Assembly (NCBI RefSeq): GCF_900289175.1 | Contig: NZ_LT985747.1 | Location: 4,707,033-4,771,032 of the forward strand | DNA from: Paenibacillus faecalis | GTDB lineage: Bacteria > Bacillota > Bacilli > Paenibacillales > Paenibacillaceae | Direction of reading: 5' to 3' | DNA: 64,000 nucleotides | Shown: in pieces, positions 24,687 through 33,879 of the stretch | Layout of the letters: each line of letters begins with the position of its first letter | Position numbering within the stretch: the stretch's first letter is position 1 | Translations under genes and position numbers: made by a program | Notes under the pieces: generated by a model | Told to the model about the DNA's origin: nothing | What the model saw: only the letters and a program-made list of their open reading frames with translations | The model's database searches: none

Positions 24687-25826
24687 ATGATGAGAAAAGC
24701 ATTTATTTGTCCAACTAAGTATGTACAGGGAGAAGATGAGCTTTTAAACCTGGGTTATTTTGTAAAAGAATTCGGGGATTCCGCTTTACTTATTGCCCAT
24801 TCAGATGATGTAAAACGGGTCAAAGATAAACTGAAATCTACTATAGATAAATTCAATATCACATTGGTTGAAAGCGGATTCCAAGGAGAGTGTTCTCGCG
24901 AAGAAGTGAAAAGGCTGAAAGAGCTGGCTAAAGAAAAAGCCTGTGCCTGCACGATCGGATTGGGTGGAGGAAAAGCGATTGATACCGCAAAATGTGTGGC
25001 TGAAGGCGATGCCTTGATCATCGTTCCAACGATTGTAGCAACCGATGCGCCAACGAGCCATTCCGCTGTTCTGTATACGCCGGATGGGGAATTTGATGAC
25101 TACGCTTATTTTAAACAAAGCCCTAGTGTGGTAATGATAGATACAACCGTAATTGCTAATGCGCCTACGAGATTTTTGGTGGCTGGTATGGGTGATGCGC
25201 TATCTACCTATTTTGAAGCCAGAGCTACGGCAAGATCTTACTCGAATGTGAATGCCGGTCTGCCATGCGGTGTTCGTGAAGGAATTTGCGGTGAGGCAAA
25301 AGGAACCAATACGGCGCTTGCACTGGCCAAGTTCTGTTACGAAATGCTGCTTAAGGATGGTGTTCAGGCTAAGGTATCCTGTGACCACAATATGGTTACC
25401 CCTGCACTGGAGAACATTATTGAGGCGAACATTCTATTGTCCGGGCTCGGTTTTGAGAGCGGTGGGCTGGCTGCGGCTCATGCGATTCATAATGGTTTAA
25501 CTTCGCTCGAAGGAACCCATCATTATTACCATGGGGAAAAAGTAGCCTTTTCAACGATTGCCCAGCTGGTTCTTGAAAATGCACCGAAAGAAGAGCTAAA
25601 TGAAGTCTTGGCGTTCTGCACAGCGATAGGTCTTCCTGTCTGTCTTCCAGACCTTGGAGTTGATAACGTCACGCACGAAGAATTGCTGGAAGTAGCGAAG
25701 AAAGCTTGTATTCCGGAGGAATCGATTCATTCCATGCCATTCCCAATCACGGAGGAAGCGGTGGCAGCAGCCATTATGGTAGCCGATCAGCTCGGTCGGA
25801 AGTATAAAGCAAGCAAGGAGGTATAA
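24687..25826 (+). CDS. gldA: Glycerol dehydrogenase
   Basis: A 379-residue iron-containing-type alcohol dehydrogenase family enzyme oxidising glycerol to dihydroxyacetone with NAD+. GLGGGKAIDTAK (residues about 92-103) is the NAD site. Zinc ligands of GldA fit the Asp in GMGDALSTYFEA, the His in AAAHAIHNG and the His in YYHGEKVAF. AGGGAGG precedes the ATG. Two bases separate its stop from the dhaKL start, so the dihydroxyacetone is passed directly to the kinase. Confidence 0.94.
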   Translation: MMRKAFICPTKYVQGEDELLNLGYFVKEFGDSALLIAHSDDVKRVKDKLKSTIDKFNITLVESGFQGECSREEVKRLKELAKEKACACTIGLGGGKAIDTAKCVAEGDALIIVPTIVATDAPTSHSAVLYTPDGEFDDYAYFKQSPSVVMIDTTVIANAPTRFLVAGMGDALSTYFEARATARSYSNVNAGLPCGVREGICGEAKGTNTALALAKFCYEMLLKDGVQAKVSCDHNMVTPALENIIEANILLSGLGFESGGLAAAHAIHNGLTSLEGTHHYYHGEKVAFSTIAQLVLENAPKEELNEVLAFCTAIGLPVCLPDLGVDNVTHEELLEVAKKACIPEESIHSMPFPITEEAVAAAIMVADQLGRKYKASKEV

Positions 25827-25827
25827 G

Positions 25828-27588
25828 ATGAAAAAAATTATGAACCAACCGGAAACTTTAGTGAGGGAGATGTGCAACGGGATCGTACTGGCCCATCCGG
25901 AACTAGAGTTTAACAGCAAGTATAAAATCATCAAGAAAAAAGAGATCAACCCGGAAAAGGTAACGCTGATCAGCGGTGGTGGCAGCGGACATGAACCGGC
26001 TCATGCGGGGTTTGTCGGGAAAGGAATGCTCGATGTAGCCGTTGCAGGTGATGTGTTTGCATCTCCTTCCCAGATTCAAGTGTACCAAGCGATCCGCTCC
26101 TCGGCTTCCAATAAAGGGACGCTGTTAATTATCAAGAACTACAGCGGCGATATTATGAACTTTAAAAATGCGGCTCATCTGGCCAGCGAAGACGGCATTC
26201 AGGTCGATTTTGTCAAAGTTGACGATGATATCGCGGTAGAAGACAGCCTCTATACGGTGGGTAGACGGGGAGTGGCTGGAACCGTTCTTGTTCACAAAAT
26301 TGCAGGTGCAGCTGCCGAAGCTGGCATGGCGTTGGATCAGGTGAAAGAAGCTGCTCAGAATGCGATCGACCATACCAAAAGTATCGGTTTCGCGTATACG
26401 TCCTGCACCGTTCCTGCCAAGGGAACCCCGATGTTCACCTTGGAGGAAGATGAAATGGAATATGGGGTCGGCATCCATGGTGAACCAGGAATTCGCAGGG
26501 AAAAGATCGTTTCAGCCGATGAACTGGCCGGACGCATGGTGAAAGAACTGCTGGAAAGCTTGAAAATAGAGGACGATCAGGAGCATGAATTGGCTGTTAT
26601 GATCAATGGCTTTGGAGCGTCCCCGATGCAGGAGCTGTATTTGTTAAATAACTCGGTTATCCGTGAGTTGTCATCCCGGAACAAACGGGTATATAAAGTT
26701 TTTGTCGGCAATTTCATGACAAGTATCGATATGGCCGGCGCTTCGGTTACATTGATGAAGCTTGATGATCAGTTGAAGCAATTGCTGGCGGAGCCGTGTC
26801 ATACACCTGCCCTGGTTGTTCAAGAGCCTTTTGAGCCAGTCAATTACACCGAGGTTGTATTGAAACCGGAAGAGAATAAAGCAGTTTCCTTCAAGGTGGA
26901 GACTCATGAGCAATATGCTGCGATTGATCATAATAAGTTCTCTTTAAATAACCTGGTATATCTCATCGACAAGATGAGTGAAGTCATTATCGAAAATGAG
27001 GTTCCGTTCTGTGAGCTGGATGCGCACGCAGGTGATGGCGATTTCGGCATGAGTGTGGCCAAAGGCTTCAAGCAGTTAAAGACCGAATGGAAGGATATCG
27101 TCACACATCATACCGGAAATATAGGAGAGTTTCTCGATGCTTGCTCTCTGATTATTATGGAGCATTGCGGAGGAGCGTCCGGTCCGATCTGGGGCTCTGC
27201 TTTCCGGGCAGCCAGCAAATATGCCGGGGATAAGAAGGAACTGTCGGTGCAGGAGTTTGCCGGCATGATGTCCGCTGTGGTCAAGGGAATTCAGGATACT
27301 GGAGAAAGATCATTCGGCCGGGGTGCGGTCGTTGGCGACAAAACCTTGATCGATGCGTTAGTTCCTTTTGCCGAGTCTTGGGAACAAAGTGCGAGCCAAT
27401 CTGAAGATGTGAAAACGGCATCAGCGAAGGCGGCACAAGCGGCCGTTCAAGGAGCAAAGCAGACGGAAAGCATCGTTGCCCGCATGGGACGAGCAGGTAC
27501 CGTTGGTGAGCGGAGTATCGGTTATCCGGACGCGGGAGCTTACGCCTTGGGCGTTATTTTTACAGAGCTGGATAAAGCTTTACAGTAA
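25828..27588 (+). CDS. ATP-dependent dihydroxyacetone kinase (DhaK-DhaL fusion)
   Basis: A 586-residue kinase making dihydroxyacetone phosphate. DhaK half (about 1-335): SGGGSGHEPAHAGFVGKGML and the covalent substrate-binding His217 in GIHGEPG. DhaL half (about 385-585): ATP/Mg2+ motif DAHAGDGDFG and the CGGASGP loop. Both halves in one chain mean an ATP-dependent, Citrobacter-type enzyme rather than the PTS DhaKLM form; no dhaM is nearby. Confidence 0.94.
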   Translation: MKKIMNQPETLVREMCNGIVLAHPELEFNSKYKIIKKKEINPEKVTLISGGGSGHEPAHAGFVGKGMLDVAVAGDVFASPSQIQVYQAIRSSASNKGTLLIIKNYSGDIMNFKNAAHLASEDGIQVDFVKVDDDIAVEDSLYTVGRRGVAGTVLVHKIAGAAAEAGMALDQVKEAAQNAIDHTKSIGFAYTSCTVPAKGTPMFTLEEDEMEYGVGIHGEPGIRREKIVSADELAGRMVKELLESLKIEDDQEHELAVMINGFGASPMQELYLLNNSVIRELSSRNKRVYKVFVGNFMTSIDMAGASVTLMKLDDQLKQLLAEPCHTPALVVQEPFEPVNYTEVVLKPEENKAVSFKVETHEQYAAIDHNKFSLNNLVYLIDKMSEVIIENEVPFCELDAHAGDGDFGMSVAKGFKQLKTEWKDIVTHHTGNIGEFLDACSLIIMEHCGGASGPIWGSAFRAASKYAGDKKELSVQEFAGMMSAVVKGIQDTGERSFGRGAVVGDKTLIDALVPFAESWEQSASQSEDVKTASAKAAQAAVQGAKQTESIVARMGRAGTVGERSIGYPDAGAYALGVIFTELDKALQ

Positions 27589-27607
27589 ACCGTATATCGT
27601 TAAATAA

Positions 27608-27651
27608 AAAGCGTCATGCTTGAATTCTTACATTCAAGCATGGCGCTTTTC
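27608..27651. terminator. Bidirectional terminator
   Basis: Stem AAAAGCG-CATGCTTGAA paired with TTCAAGCATG-CGCTTTT, 20 bp after the kinase stop and facing the minus-strand gene at 27660. Confidence 0.88.
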
Positions 27652-27659
27652 TAGTTATA

Positions 27660-27950
27660 TTAGAAACAAGTAAAAGCTTCAATTCTTCTTAAATCGAACC
27701 CGGAGTAAACCCACCTTCTTCCGGTCCATCTAAAGCCGGCAATAGAGGTGCGGCCGATAAACGTGGGGAAAAACCAAAAGCCCATTCCAAATCTCGGCCA
27801 AATGTAAGTGTATCGGTACAAACAGCGAAAAATGGCACCAGGATCGACAGCAAGTGTTGACGTCATCGGCTTCGGAGGTGGGGCTTGTGGAGGCGGAGAT
27901 GTCGGTCCCTGTTGCGGTCCCTGTGGACCTTGTGGTGGCATAAATGCCAT
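27660..27950 (-). CDS. Pro/Gln-rich small protein, possible spore-surface protein
   Basis: A 96-residue protein: an N-terminal PPQGPQGPQQGP-type low-complexity part (3-30) and an aromatic/Arg-rich C-terminal half (about 42-96) with a conserved-looking pattern GMGFWFFPTFIGRTSIAGFRW. I have seen this layout in small proteins of spore-forming Bacilli, often mis-annotated as transporters; there is no membrane helix. A role at the spore surface is an inference. AAGGAG precedes ATG 27950. Confidence 0.65.
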   Translation of the reverse strand: MAFMPPQGPQGPQQGPTSPPPQAPPPKPMTSTLAVDPGAIFRCLYRYTYIWPRFGMGFWFFPTFIGRTSIAGFRWTGRRWVYSGFDLRRIEAFTCF

Positions 27951-28011
27951 CAATAATCACTCCTTTAAAAGACGTATTGTAAACCCAGCATGTGAAATAA
28001 ATGAATCCAGT

Positions 28012-28056
28012 AAGCGGCACCCGATATCGTTATACGATACCGAGATGCGCTTTTTT
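28012..28056 (+). terminator. Hairpin with T7 tail
   Basis: Stem AAGCG...CGCTT with an inner TATCGT/ACGATA stem, then seven T on the plus strand. No plus-strand gene is directly upstream; it may end minus-strand transcription from 28087 or readthrough. Confidence 0.45.
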
Positions 28057-28086
28057 TGTGTGTAAAGAGCCTGCTGCTTTTCGAAT

Positions 28087-28407
28087 CTAGGTGTACAGCA
28101 GAGTAATTACGAGCAGTTCGTAAAGGACGAGCGGTAAAATAACATCCGAATAAAAGAAGGGGTTAAAGCCTCGATAACTGTTGCTTGCGGGTAAACTCAG
28201 GTGCATAATACCTCGATCACAATGGACGATGATCCCTTCGAAAACATCTCCGTCCATCGTTTCGACGCGAACAAGTTGATTCATATGTTTTCTGCATAGA
28301 TGGTGTATATGATCTCGTGTAGATTTTAAACCGTGAGAGTAGTTCTCTCCAGCTTGATACAAAATGTGCTCTCTTGGACCGGGGGCGGTATATTGAATGC
28401 TCATCAT
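28087..28407 (-). CDS. Small protein with LSm-like core
   Basis: A 106-residue protein. The middle (about 45-80) reads NQLVRVETMDGDVFEGIIVHCDRGIMHL, the strand pattern of an Sm/LSm-like barrel; the C terminus is hydrophobic. Start at ATG 28407 with GGAGG 6 nt upstream. Unknown function. It is next to the Pro-rich putative spore protein on the same strand. Confidence 0.6.
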   Translation of the reverse strand: MMSIQYTAPGPREHILYQAGENYSHGLKSTRDHIHHLCRKHMNQLVRVETMDGDVFEGIIVHCDRGIMHLSLPASNSYRGFNPFFYSDVILPLVLYELLVITLLYT

Positions 28408-28571
28408 TAAATCCTCCATCTCTGGGTGTTTATCCATAGTTGCAATATATGCGAATGACTATATAAGGGTGCAGCTTCTGATGGACCATAAGAGCAAAAA
28501 TGAGGACGCTTTTCGCAAAGATTTCTTGATACAATAGGTTCAATATAACGAAGGGAGGCGAAAGTAAAATA

Positions 28572-29144
28572 GTGGCCTATATCCATCTTTCGTTTGATGA
28601 AATGTGGGAGAAATTCGTGGCATGTGACCGCAGTTATGACGGGATATTTTATGTAGCGGTGAGAACGACAAAAATTTACTGCCGCCCTTCTTGCAGATCG
28701 AGAAAACCGAAAAAGACCAATGTGGAGTTCTTTGATGATATTGAAGAAATTGAAAAGGCGGGCTATCGTGCCTGCAAAAGATGTCAGCCTAAAGCTGATT
28801 ACTCTCCACATGTTGGACTTGTTAGAGAGGTTGTTGCTTTTTTAGTAAATCATTATAAACAACGGCTGGAATTAAAAGATATATCAGAGCATGTGGGGGT
28901 AAGTCCTTACTATCTTGAACGACTATTTAAACAAGAAACCGCAGAAACTCCACGCACCTATCTGGATAAAATAAGGGCTGAAAAGGCGGCCTACCTGTTA
29001 ACGAACACATCCGGGACGAATCTTCAGATTTGTTATGAAGCTGGATTTCAGAGTCCATCTCATTTTTATAAAGTGTTTCGCCAAGTGCATCATTGCACGC
29101 CCAGTGAATATCGAAGTTCGAACAGAAAGGGGGAGCAACTATGA
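28572..29144 (+). CDS. adaA: AdaA: methylphosphotriester DNA methyltransferase and activator
   Basis: A 190-residue protein. Ada N-terminal domain with four zinc cysteines C37, C41, C68, C71; C37 (in IYCRPSC) is the methyl acceptor. The C-terminal AraC-type double HTH (about 88-183) has LKDISEHVGVSPYYLERLFKQ. When methylated it activates its own operon. GTG start at 28572 after GGGAGG. It overlaps alkA by 4 bp. Confidence 0.94.
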   Translation: MAYIHLSFDEMWEKFVACDRSYDGIFYVAVRTTKIYCRPSCRSRKPKKTNVEFFDDIEEIEKAGYRACKRCQPKADYSPHVGLVREVVAFLVNHYKQRLELKDISEHVGVSPYYLERLFKQETAETPRTYLDKIRAEKAAYLLTNTSGTNLQICYEAGFQSPSHFYKVFRQVHHCTPSEYRSSNRKGEQL

Positions 29145-30049
29145 AGGGGAGCGGCACACCATACTATATAGAGATTTGTCCACCAACGGAGTTTGCTTTT
29201 TCTGAGTGTTTAGCGTTCTTGGATAGGTCTGAGCATGGCATTCTTCATCAGATTAGAGATGGCTGCGTATATAAACTGGTCGAAACAAATGACGGAATGA
29301 TTTTATTGAAAGTTGTCGGTACCTCAGAAGCGATTCAGGTGCACTTCCCGATGGGAGCGCCATCCAAGCAGGCCAGCGAAGAGATTGCTTCATATGTCCG
29401 TGAATGGTTTGATTTGGACCAAGACTTAAGTGGTTTTTATGACCTGGCCCGTCGGGATGCGATACTTGGGCCGCTTGTCCAGAAATATTACGGATTACGG
29501 ATGATATGTATTCCAGATTTGTTTGAAGCTTTAACATGGGCAGTTATCGGGCAGCAGATCAATCTGACTTTTGCTTACACGTTGAAGAAACGTTTTACGA
29601 AGCATTTTGGACAATCTCTTTCTTTCGGGGGAGATGTGTATTGGCTATATCCGAAATATGAACGGATCGCAGCATTAGATGTACAGGATTTAAGAAATCT
29701 TCAATTCACGACGAGAAAGGCTGAATATGTTATCGGTATTGCAAGGGCGATGGCGAATGGTGACTTGATGAAACCATCGCTTCTTCAGAAACGGGATTAT
29801 GAAGACATCAAGCAGTCTTTGATGAAGATTAGAGGGGTCGGGGCATGGACAGCTGATTATGTGATGATGAAGTGCCTGCAACAGCCTGCAGCACTTCCTA
29901 TAACGGATGTAGGGCTTCATAATGCATTGAAAATACAACTAGGACTTGAGCGTAAACCGTCGATCGAAGAAATCAGGGAGCTGGCAACTCAATGGGAAGG
30001 CTGGCAGGCCTATGCGACCTTTTATTTATGGAGGTCTCTGTATGAATGA
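29141..30049 (+). CDS. alkA: DNA-3-methyladenine glycosylase II
   Basis: A 302-residue HhH-GPD glycosylase that excises N3- and N7-alkylated purines. An N-terminal AlkA-like domain is followed by WAVIGQQI, the helix-hairpin-helix MKIRGVGAWTADYVMMKCL and the catalytic Asp in LPITDVGL. It overlaps adaA upstream by 4 bp and adaB downstream by 8 bp. Confidence 0.93.
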   Translation: MKGSGTPYYIEICPPTEFAFSECLAFLDRSEHGILHQIRDGCVYKLVETNDGMILLKVVGTSEAIQVHFPMGAPSKQASEEIASYVREWFDLDQDLSGFYDLARRDAILGPLVQKYYGLRMICIPDLFEALTWAVIGQQINLTFAYTLKKRFTKHFGQSLSFGGDVYWLYPKYERIAALDVQDLRNLQFTTRKAEYVIGIARAMANGDLMKPSLLQKRDYEDIKQSLMKIRGVGAWTADYVMMKCLQQPAALPITDVGLHNALKIQLGLERKPSIEEIRELATQWEGWQAYATFYLWRSLYE

Positions 30050-30530
30050 ACGATATCGGTTAGATTATGAATCACCTATTGGAGTTATCGAAATCATAGG
30101 AACGGGTGAAGCGGTCCATTCCATGATGTTCAAGGAGCGGGATATAGCTGTCCATATGATACAGCAGCAGACTCCTAGAGTGCTGGTCGATTGCTATCGT
30201 CAACTAGATGAGTATTTCAAAGGGAAACGCCGTAAATTTACATTTCCCTATCGATTGGCAGGAACTGATTTTCAGAAAAAAGTATGGGGTGCTTTAACAG
30301 AAGTATCTTACGCCAATACGGCTTCCTATAAAGATATTGCGGTTTCCATTGGCCAAGAGAAAGCCATCAGGGCGGTCGGAAATGCAAATGGTAAAAATAA
30401 GATGTGGATCGTAATTCCTTGTCATCGGATTATCGGCTCAAACGGACAATTGACAGGTTACGCAGGTGGTTTGTGGAGAAAGGAATGGTTGCTTGAGCAT
30501 GAGCGATCGATGAGTGCAAGAGACGTGTAA
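30042..30530 (+). CDS. adaB: O6-methylguanine-DNA methyltransferase
   Basis: A 162-residue suicide repair enzyme (AdaB/Ogt). The acceptor Cys127 is in VIPCHRII, with the HTH (SYKDIAVSIGQEKAIRAVGNANGKN) before it and GYAGGLWRKEWLLEHE after. ATG at 30042 inside the end of alkA with TGGAGG upstream; the longer frame is a shadow. Third gene of a compact adaptive-response operon. Confidence 0.94.
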   Translation: MNERYRLDYESPIGVIEIIGTGEAVHSMMFKERDIAVHMIQQQTPRVLVDCYRQLDEYFKGKRRKFTFPYRLAGTDFQKKVWGALTEVSYANTASYKDIAVSIGQEKAIRAVGNANGKNKMWIVIPCHRIIGSNGQLTGYAGGLWRKEWLLEHERSMSARDV

Positions 30531-30553
30531 TGGACAGTAGCAAAAGCTAAACA

Positions 30554-30595
30554 TGGGAGTGCCTTGGTCAATGACCTTTAGGGCGCTCCCATTTC
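30554..30595 (+). terminator. Terminator after adaB
   Basis: Stem TGGGAGTGCC/GGCGCTCCCA (one G-U pair) with a short T run. Confidence 0.6.
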
Positions 30596-30600
30596 ATGTC

Positions 30601-31002
30601 TTACCCGTTAAATTGTACGGATAAGCGAGGATAATTGATCGAAATCTCATTTGTTAATTCGGATATTTTGGCAGGGTCGAAAGCGGAGCCAAATATTTCG
30701 GTATCAGGCAAGAAGGTAACACTTGTACCTGTTTCATTCGTTATACCTACCGTCATTACAGGTGTTTGTGGGATTCCATGTTTGTATTCCTGACGGAATA
30801 TCTTGCCTTCGCGCCGAATTTCAACAGTAAGCTTTTCAGAAAGTGCGTTCACAACCGGGATACTAATGCCTTTCTCGCTATCAGGGGCATGAAATGATTC
30901 GCTATGCAATTGGCTTATTTCCGTCAAAACCGCCTGTACCCGAGGTTTTTCCGAATTTGACCAAGAGGGCATTCCCGTCAGACGACAATTAACAAAAAGC
31001 AA
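30601..31002 (-). pseudogene. GyrB/ParE-like fragment
   Basis: An open frame of 133 codons that aligns with the end of the GHKL ATPase domain and start of the transducer domain of type II topoisomerase B subunits: VVNALSEKLTVEIRREGKIF, the HGIPQTP loop, and TGTSVTFLPDTEIF. The N-terminal ATP site is missing and the GLHGVG lid before VVNALSE is replaced. The first possible start (TTG 31002) lies in the upstream terminator and no ribosome site is visible before ATG 30972. Most likely a decaying remnant; a short functional paralogue is possible because the frame is intact. Confidence 0.6.
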
Positions 31003-31041
31003 TAGACGCAGTGTGTATAACCTGCATCTATTGCTTTTTTT
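30994..31041. terminator. Terminator of the sodium symporter gene
   Basis: 18-bp-class stem AAAAGCAATAGACGCAG with CTGCATCTATTGCTTTT (one wobble) and T runs on both strands. Confidence 0.88.
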
Positions 31042-31066
31042 AGCGTTGATTTAACCAGCTTCTTAT

Positions 31067-32422
31067 CTATTCAAACTTGATAATCCCTGATGTGTGCAGC
31101 AGCACAAGGAGCATGAGAACCGGAGCAATATACCGCATAGTGAAGATCCATACCTTGAACCAGCCGGATTTTAGCCCTGCGGCTTCGGCTGCCCCCTTCC
31201 AGTAATACCCTGCAAAGATCGTAGTTACAAGCCCGCCGATCGGAAGCAGAATGTTGGACGTGATGAAATCCAACCAGTCAAAGAACGATTTACCTGCGAT
31301 ATTATCAAGCCATGGCACCATACCGAAGGATAAAATGGATGGAAGACCGACGAGCAGAAGGGATATAGTAACCACGACCACTGATTTTGTGCGGCCCCAA
31401 CCAAAGCGTTCCATGACGTAAGAAACGGGTACTTCAAGCAGTGATACCGTTGAAGTTAATGCAGCAAATGCTAACAGGACAAAGAAAAGACCGCCGAAGA
31501 ATGCACCAAGCGGCATGGCTGAAAAGGCCGCCGGAAGGGCGATAAAAACAAGTGATGGCCCAGTATCCGGTGCAATACCGAAGGACGCGGTAGTTGGGAA
31601 AATAATAAGACCTGCAATGAATGCATAAATAAGATCACCGGCCCCAATGGCAAGCGTTGCAGAACCGAGCGACTGGCGTTTATCTACATAAGCACCGTAT
31701 GTAAGCAGTATGCCCATCCCCAAAGAGAGGGAGAAGAAGGCATGTCCGAGAGCAACCAATGCGGCTTCGGCAGACAGCTTGGAGAAGTCTGGATTCAGAA
31801 AGAAAGATATACCGGCTTCGGCTCCCGGCAGTGTTACAGCTCGAATCATGAGTACGATCAACAGTACGATAAGACCCGGAATAATTATTTTGTTGAATTT
31901 CTCGATTCCGCCGGATATCCCGCGTGCCACAACAAAGCCTGTTAATGCAAGAGCAATCAGCTGCCATATCAACGGCATATACCCACCGGTAAAGGCAGAG
32001 AATTGTGCTGAAAAATTGGAATCCGAAAATAACTTGCCGCTAAAAGATAAAACGGCATAATGAAGCGTCCAGCCTGCAATAATGACGTAAAAAGACAATA
32101 TGATAAAAGGTGCGATGACCTGCAGCAATCCGAACGGTGCAAAAGCTTTCGGCCCTCCCGCTTTCACATAAGCAGTAGCGGCGCTCCCTCGTCCGGCACG
32201 ACCAATAGCGAGCTCAGCCAGAAGCACAGGCAGGCCGATGATGATCAGGCAGATGATAAAGAGAAGGAAGAAAGCTGCTCCCCCGTGCTCTCCGGTAATA
32301 TACGGGAACTTCCACATATTGCCCAGACCCACGGAGCTTCCGATCGCAGCCAGAATAAAGCCCGCTGATGAAAAACGATCATTATTACCGGGAGCGGACG
32401 GATTCCCTTGTTGTAAACTCAT
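31067..32422 (-). CDS. Neurotransmitter:sodium symporter family transporter
   Basis: A 451-residue LeuT-fold Na+ symporter of the NSS/SNF family with about 11 helices. The unwound TM1 motif AAIGSSVGLGNMWKFPYI (residues about 25-42) and GLPVLLAELAIGRAGRG are typical; TM6/7 have SLSLGMGILLTYG. Bacterial members import amino acids such as tryptophan, tyrosine or leucine. Single gene with its own terminator. Substrate not predictable. Confidence 0.93.
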   Translation of the reverse strand: MSLQQGNPSAPGNNDRFSSAGFILAAIGSSVGLGNMWKFPYITGEHGGAAFFLLFIICLIIIGLPVLLAELAIGRAGRGSAATAYVKAGGPKAFAPFGLLQVIAPFIILSFYVIIAGWTLHYAVLSFSGKLFSDSNFSAQFSAFTGGYMPLIWQLIALALTGFVVARGISGGIEKFNKIIIPGLIVLLIVLMIRAVTLPGAEAGISFFLNPDFSKLSAEAALVALGHAFFSLSLGMGILLTYGAYVDKRQSLGSATLAIGAGDLIYAFIAGLIIFPTTASFGIAPDTGPSLVFIALPAAFSAMPLGAFFGGLFFVLLAFAALTSTVSLLEVPVSYVMERFGWGRTKSVVVVTISLLLVGLPSILSFGMVPWLDNIAGKSFFDWLDFITSNILLPIGGLVTTIFAGYYWKGAAEAAGLKSGWFKVWIFTMRYIAPVLMLLVLLHTSGIIKFE

Positions 32423-32729
32423 AAAATAACCCCCAGTCGAATGTTTTAAAGTACTAAAGTTTCTTTATTATATTTCATATCGTATCAGAAAGTCATGAGA
32501 AAAACTTCATAGTTATTACATAAATTACCGAACACGATTAGAGCACAACTCTTTTTATGGTGATAATTACCCAGAAGTAGTGATAAAATCTAGTCCGTTT
32601 GTAATCTAATTTCGCATAATGATAGAAAAAAGAGCGCTCCTTCACTTCACTGTGAATTCAGCGCTCCAATTAACTCAGCCACAACGCTGAGTTTTATACC
32701 ATTTATTTTGCACTCTTTTACAAAGTTAT
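32423..32729. other. 307-bp gap between two minus-strand genes
   Basis: It holds two hairpins, 32631-32667 (listed) and AACTCAGC/GCTGAGTT at 32672-32693, at the end of the phosphodiesterase gene. The rest, 32423-32630, is AT-rich and presumably carries the symporter promoter; I see no gene there. Confidence 0.6.
32631..32667 (-). terminator. Terminator after the phosphodiesterase gene
   Basis: Stem GAGCGCT/AGCGCTC with an inner TTCAC/GTGAA stem and six T on the minus strand. Confidence 0.75.
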
Positions 32730-33719
32730 CTATGGATTGGGGGCGTTTGGTTTCAGGATCGGAGCGACCCTATCAATACGATTTGTCCAGAGTCCGCCGC
32801 TATAATCGTGAGGAAGTCTTTCCAAGTCCTGTGCTGAATCAAATCCTTCCGACCATCCGCCGTTGCCGGCCACCAGGATGACCCTCGTATTTACGCTATC
32901 CATCCGATTCAGAAATTTATCCGGCCATCCCCACAGGAGGGGAGCGAATTTCTCGGGGATGTGGAGCTGCGTGTTGCGGCAGACCGAAGGGATATACCCT
33001 GTCCAGCTAGCACCCATGTAAGAAATGAGGCAGCTTTTAAGTGTACCCATAGACATGACCCGTAAAGATGGGAGTCGGGCTTTCAGGGCACCGATTGGAG
33101 CGTCGTCACCGTAAACGGTCAGTTTGTTTAATTGCTCTTCAGGCAAGCTTTGCAGATAATTCGCCAGCTGTTCACCTTCTTTGGCATCTTTACTTTTGAT
33201 ATGGATCAGGAAAGATTGTTCCGGAAATGTGGATAATACTTCCCCCAAGGAAGGCATGAGACCTACTCCCTTTCCCCGAAAAGGATACGTTTCCCCTTGA
33301 TCGGCTGTGTATCCATAACCGACATCTATGTTTTTCAGCTCTTCCATGGTATAATCCATGACCATGCCTTGTGCATTCGTCCGGCAATCCAGGGTCCAGT
33401 CATGAAATACGGCAAATTGTCCGTCCTTTGTCGGCTTGATATCGAACTCGACAATATCAGCCCCTGCATGAAACGCGGCTTCCATCGACGAAATGGTGTT
33501 TTCCAAATACTTATGCTCTGGATCGTAAATCCGCTTGGCTGTGCAGGTGTCCGACTCGATGCCCTCCATCGGAAATGTTTGGCCAAGACCGCGATGGGCG
33601 AGCAGCAAAGGCTCGGCTGTACGCTCTTTTGTCAGAAGAGTTGTATTGTTTAAAAATAAAAATATGATCAATATAAAGAAAAATGGTAATAGTTTCTTCC
33701 ATCTTTTTTTGTTTTTCAC
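32730..33719 (-). CDS. Membrane-anchored glycerophosphodiester phosphodiesterase
   Basis: A 329-residue GDPD-family enzyme. One N-terminal membrane helix (about 8-25) anchors a TIM-barrel facing out. Catalytic pieces: LLAHRGLG (His-Arg), the metal-binding EFDIKPTKDGQFAVFHDWTLD, and LIHIK. GTG start at 33719 behind GGAGG at 8-nt spacing; the longer frame is not favoured. Probable role is hydrolysis of glycerophosphodiesters or lipid head groups. Unusual spacing: 38 residues between the HRG and the ENTISS block. Confidence 0.85.
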   Translation of the reverse strand: MKNKKRWKKLLPFFFILIIFLFLNNTTLLTKERTAEPLLLAHRGLGQTFPMEGIESDTCTAKRIYDPEHKYLENTISSMEAAFHAGADIVEFDIKPTKDGQFAVFHDWTLDCRTNAQGMVMDYTMEELKNIDVGYGYTADQGETYPFRGKGVGLMPSLGEVLSTFPEQSFLIHIKSKDAKEGEQLANYLQSLPEEQLNKLTVYGDDAPIGALKARLPSLRVMSMGTLKSCLISYMGASWTGYIPSVCRNTQLHIPEKFAPLLWGWPDKFLNRMDSVNTRVILVAGNGGWSEGFDSAQDLERLPHDYSGGLWTNRIDRVAPILKPNAPNP

Positions 33720-33879
33720 TATCCGATCCTCCGCAAACTGATTAAAATGAACAGTAGTAAACACTCTCTTATTTGATCTTATCTATTTATGGAGCTTACT
33801 CAATAGCTGAACCATAACAATTACATGATAACGATCTGATAAAAGCGGTAAAATGATAAAGAAAAGGGGAGGGAAAGTG

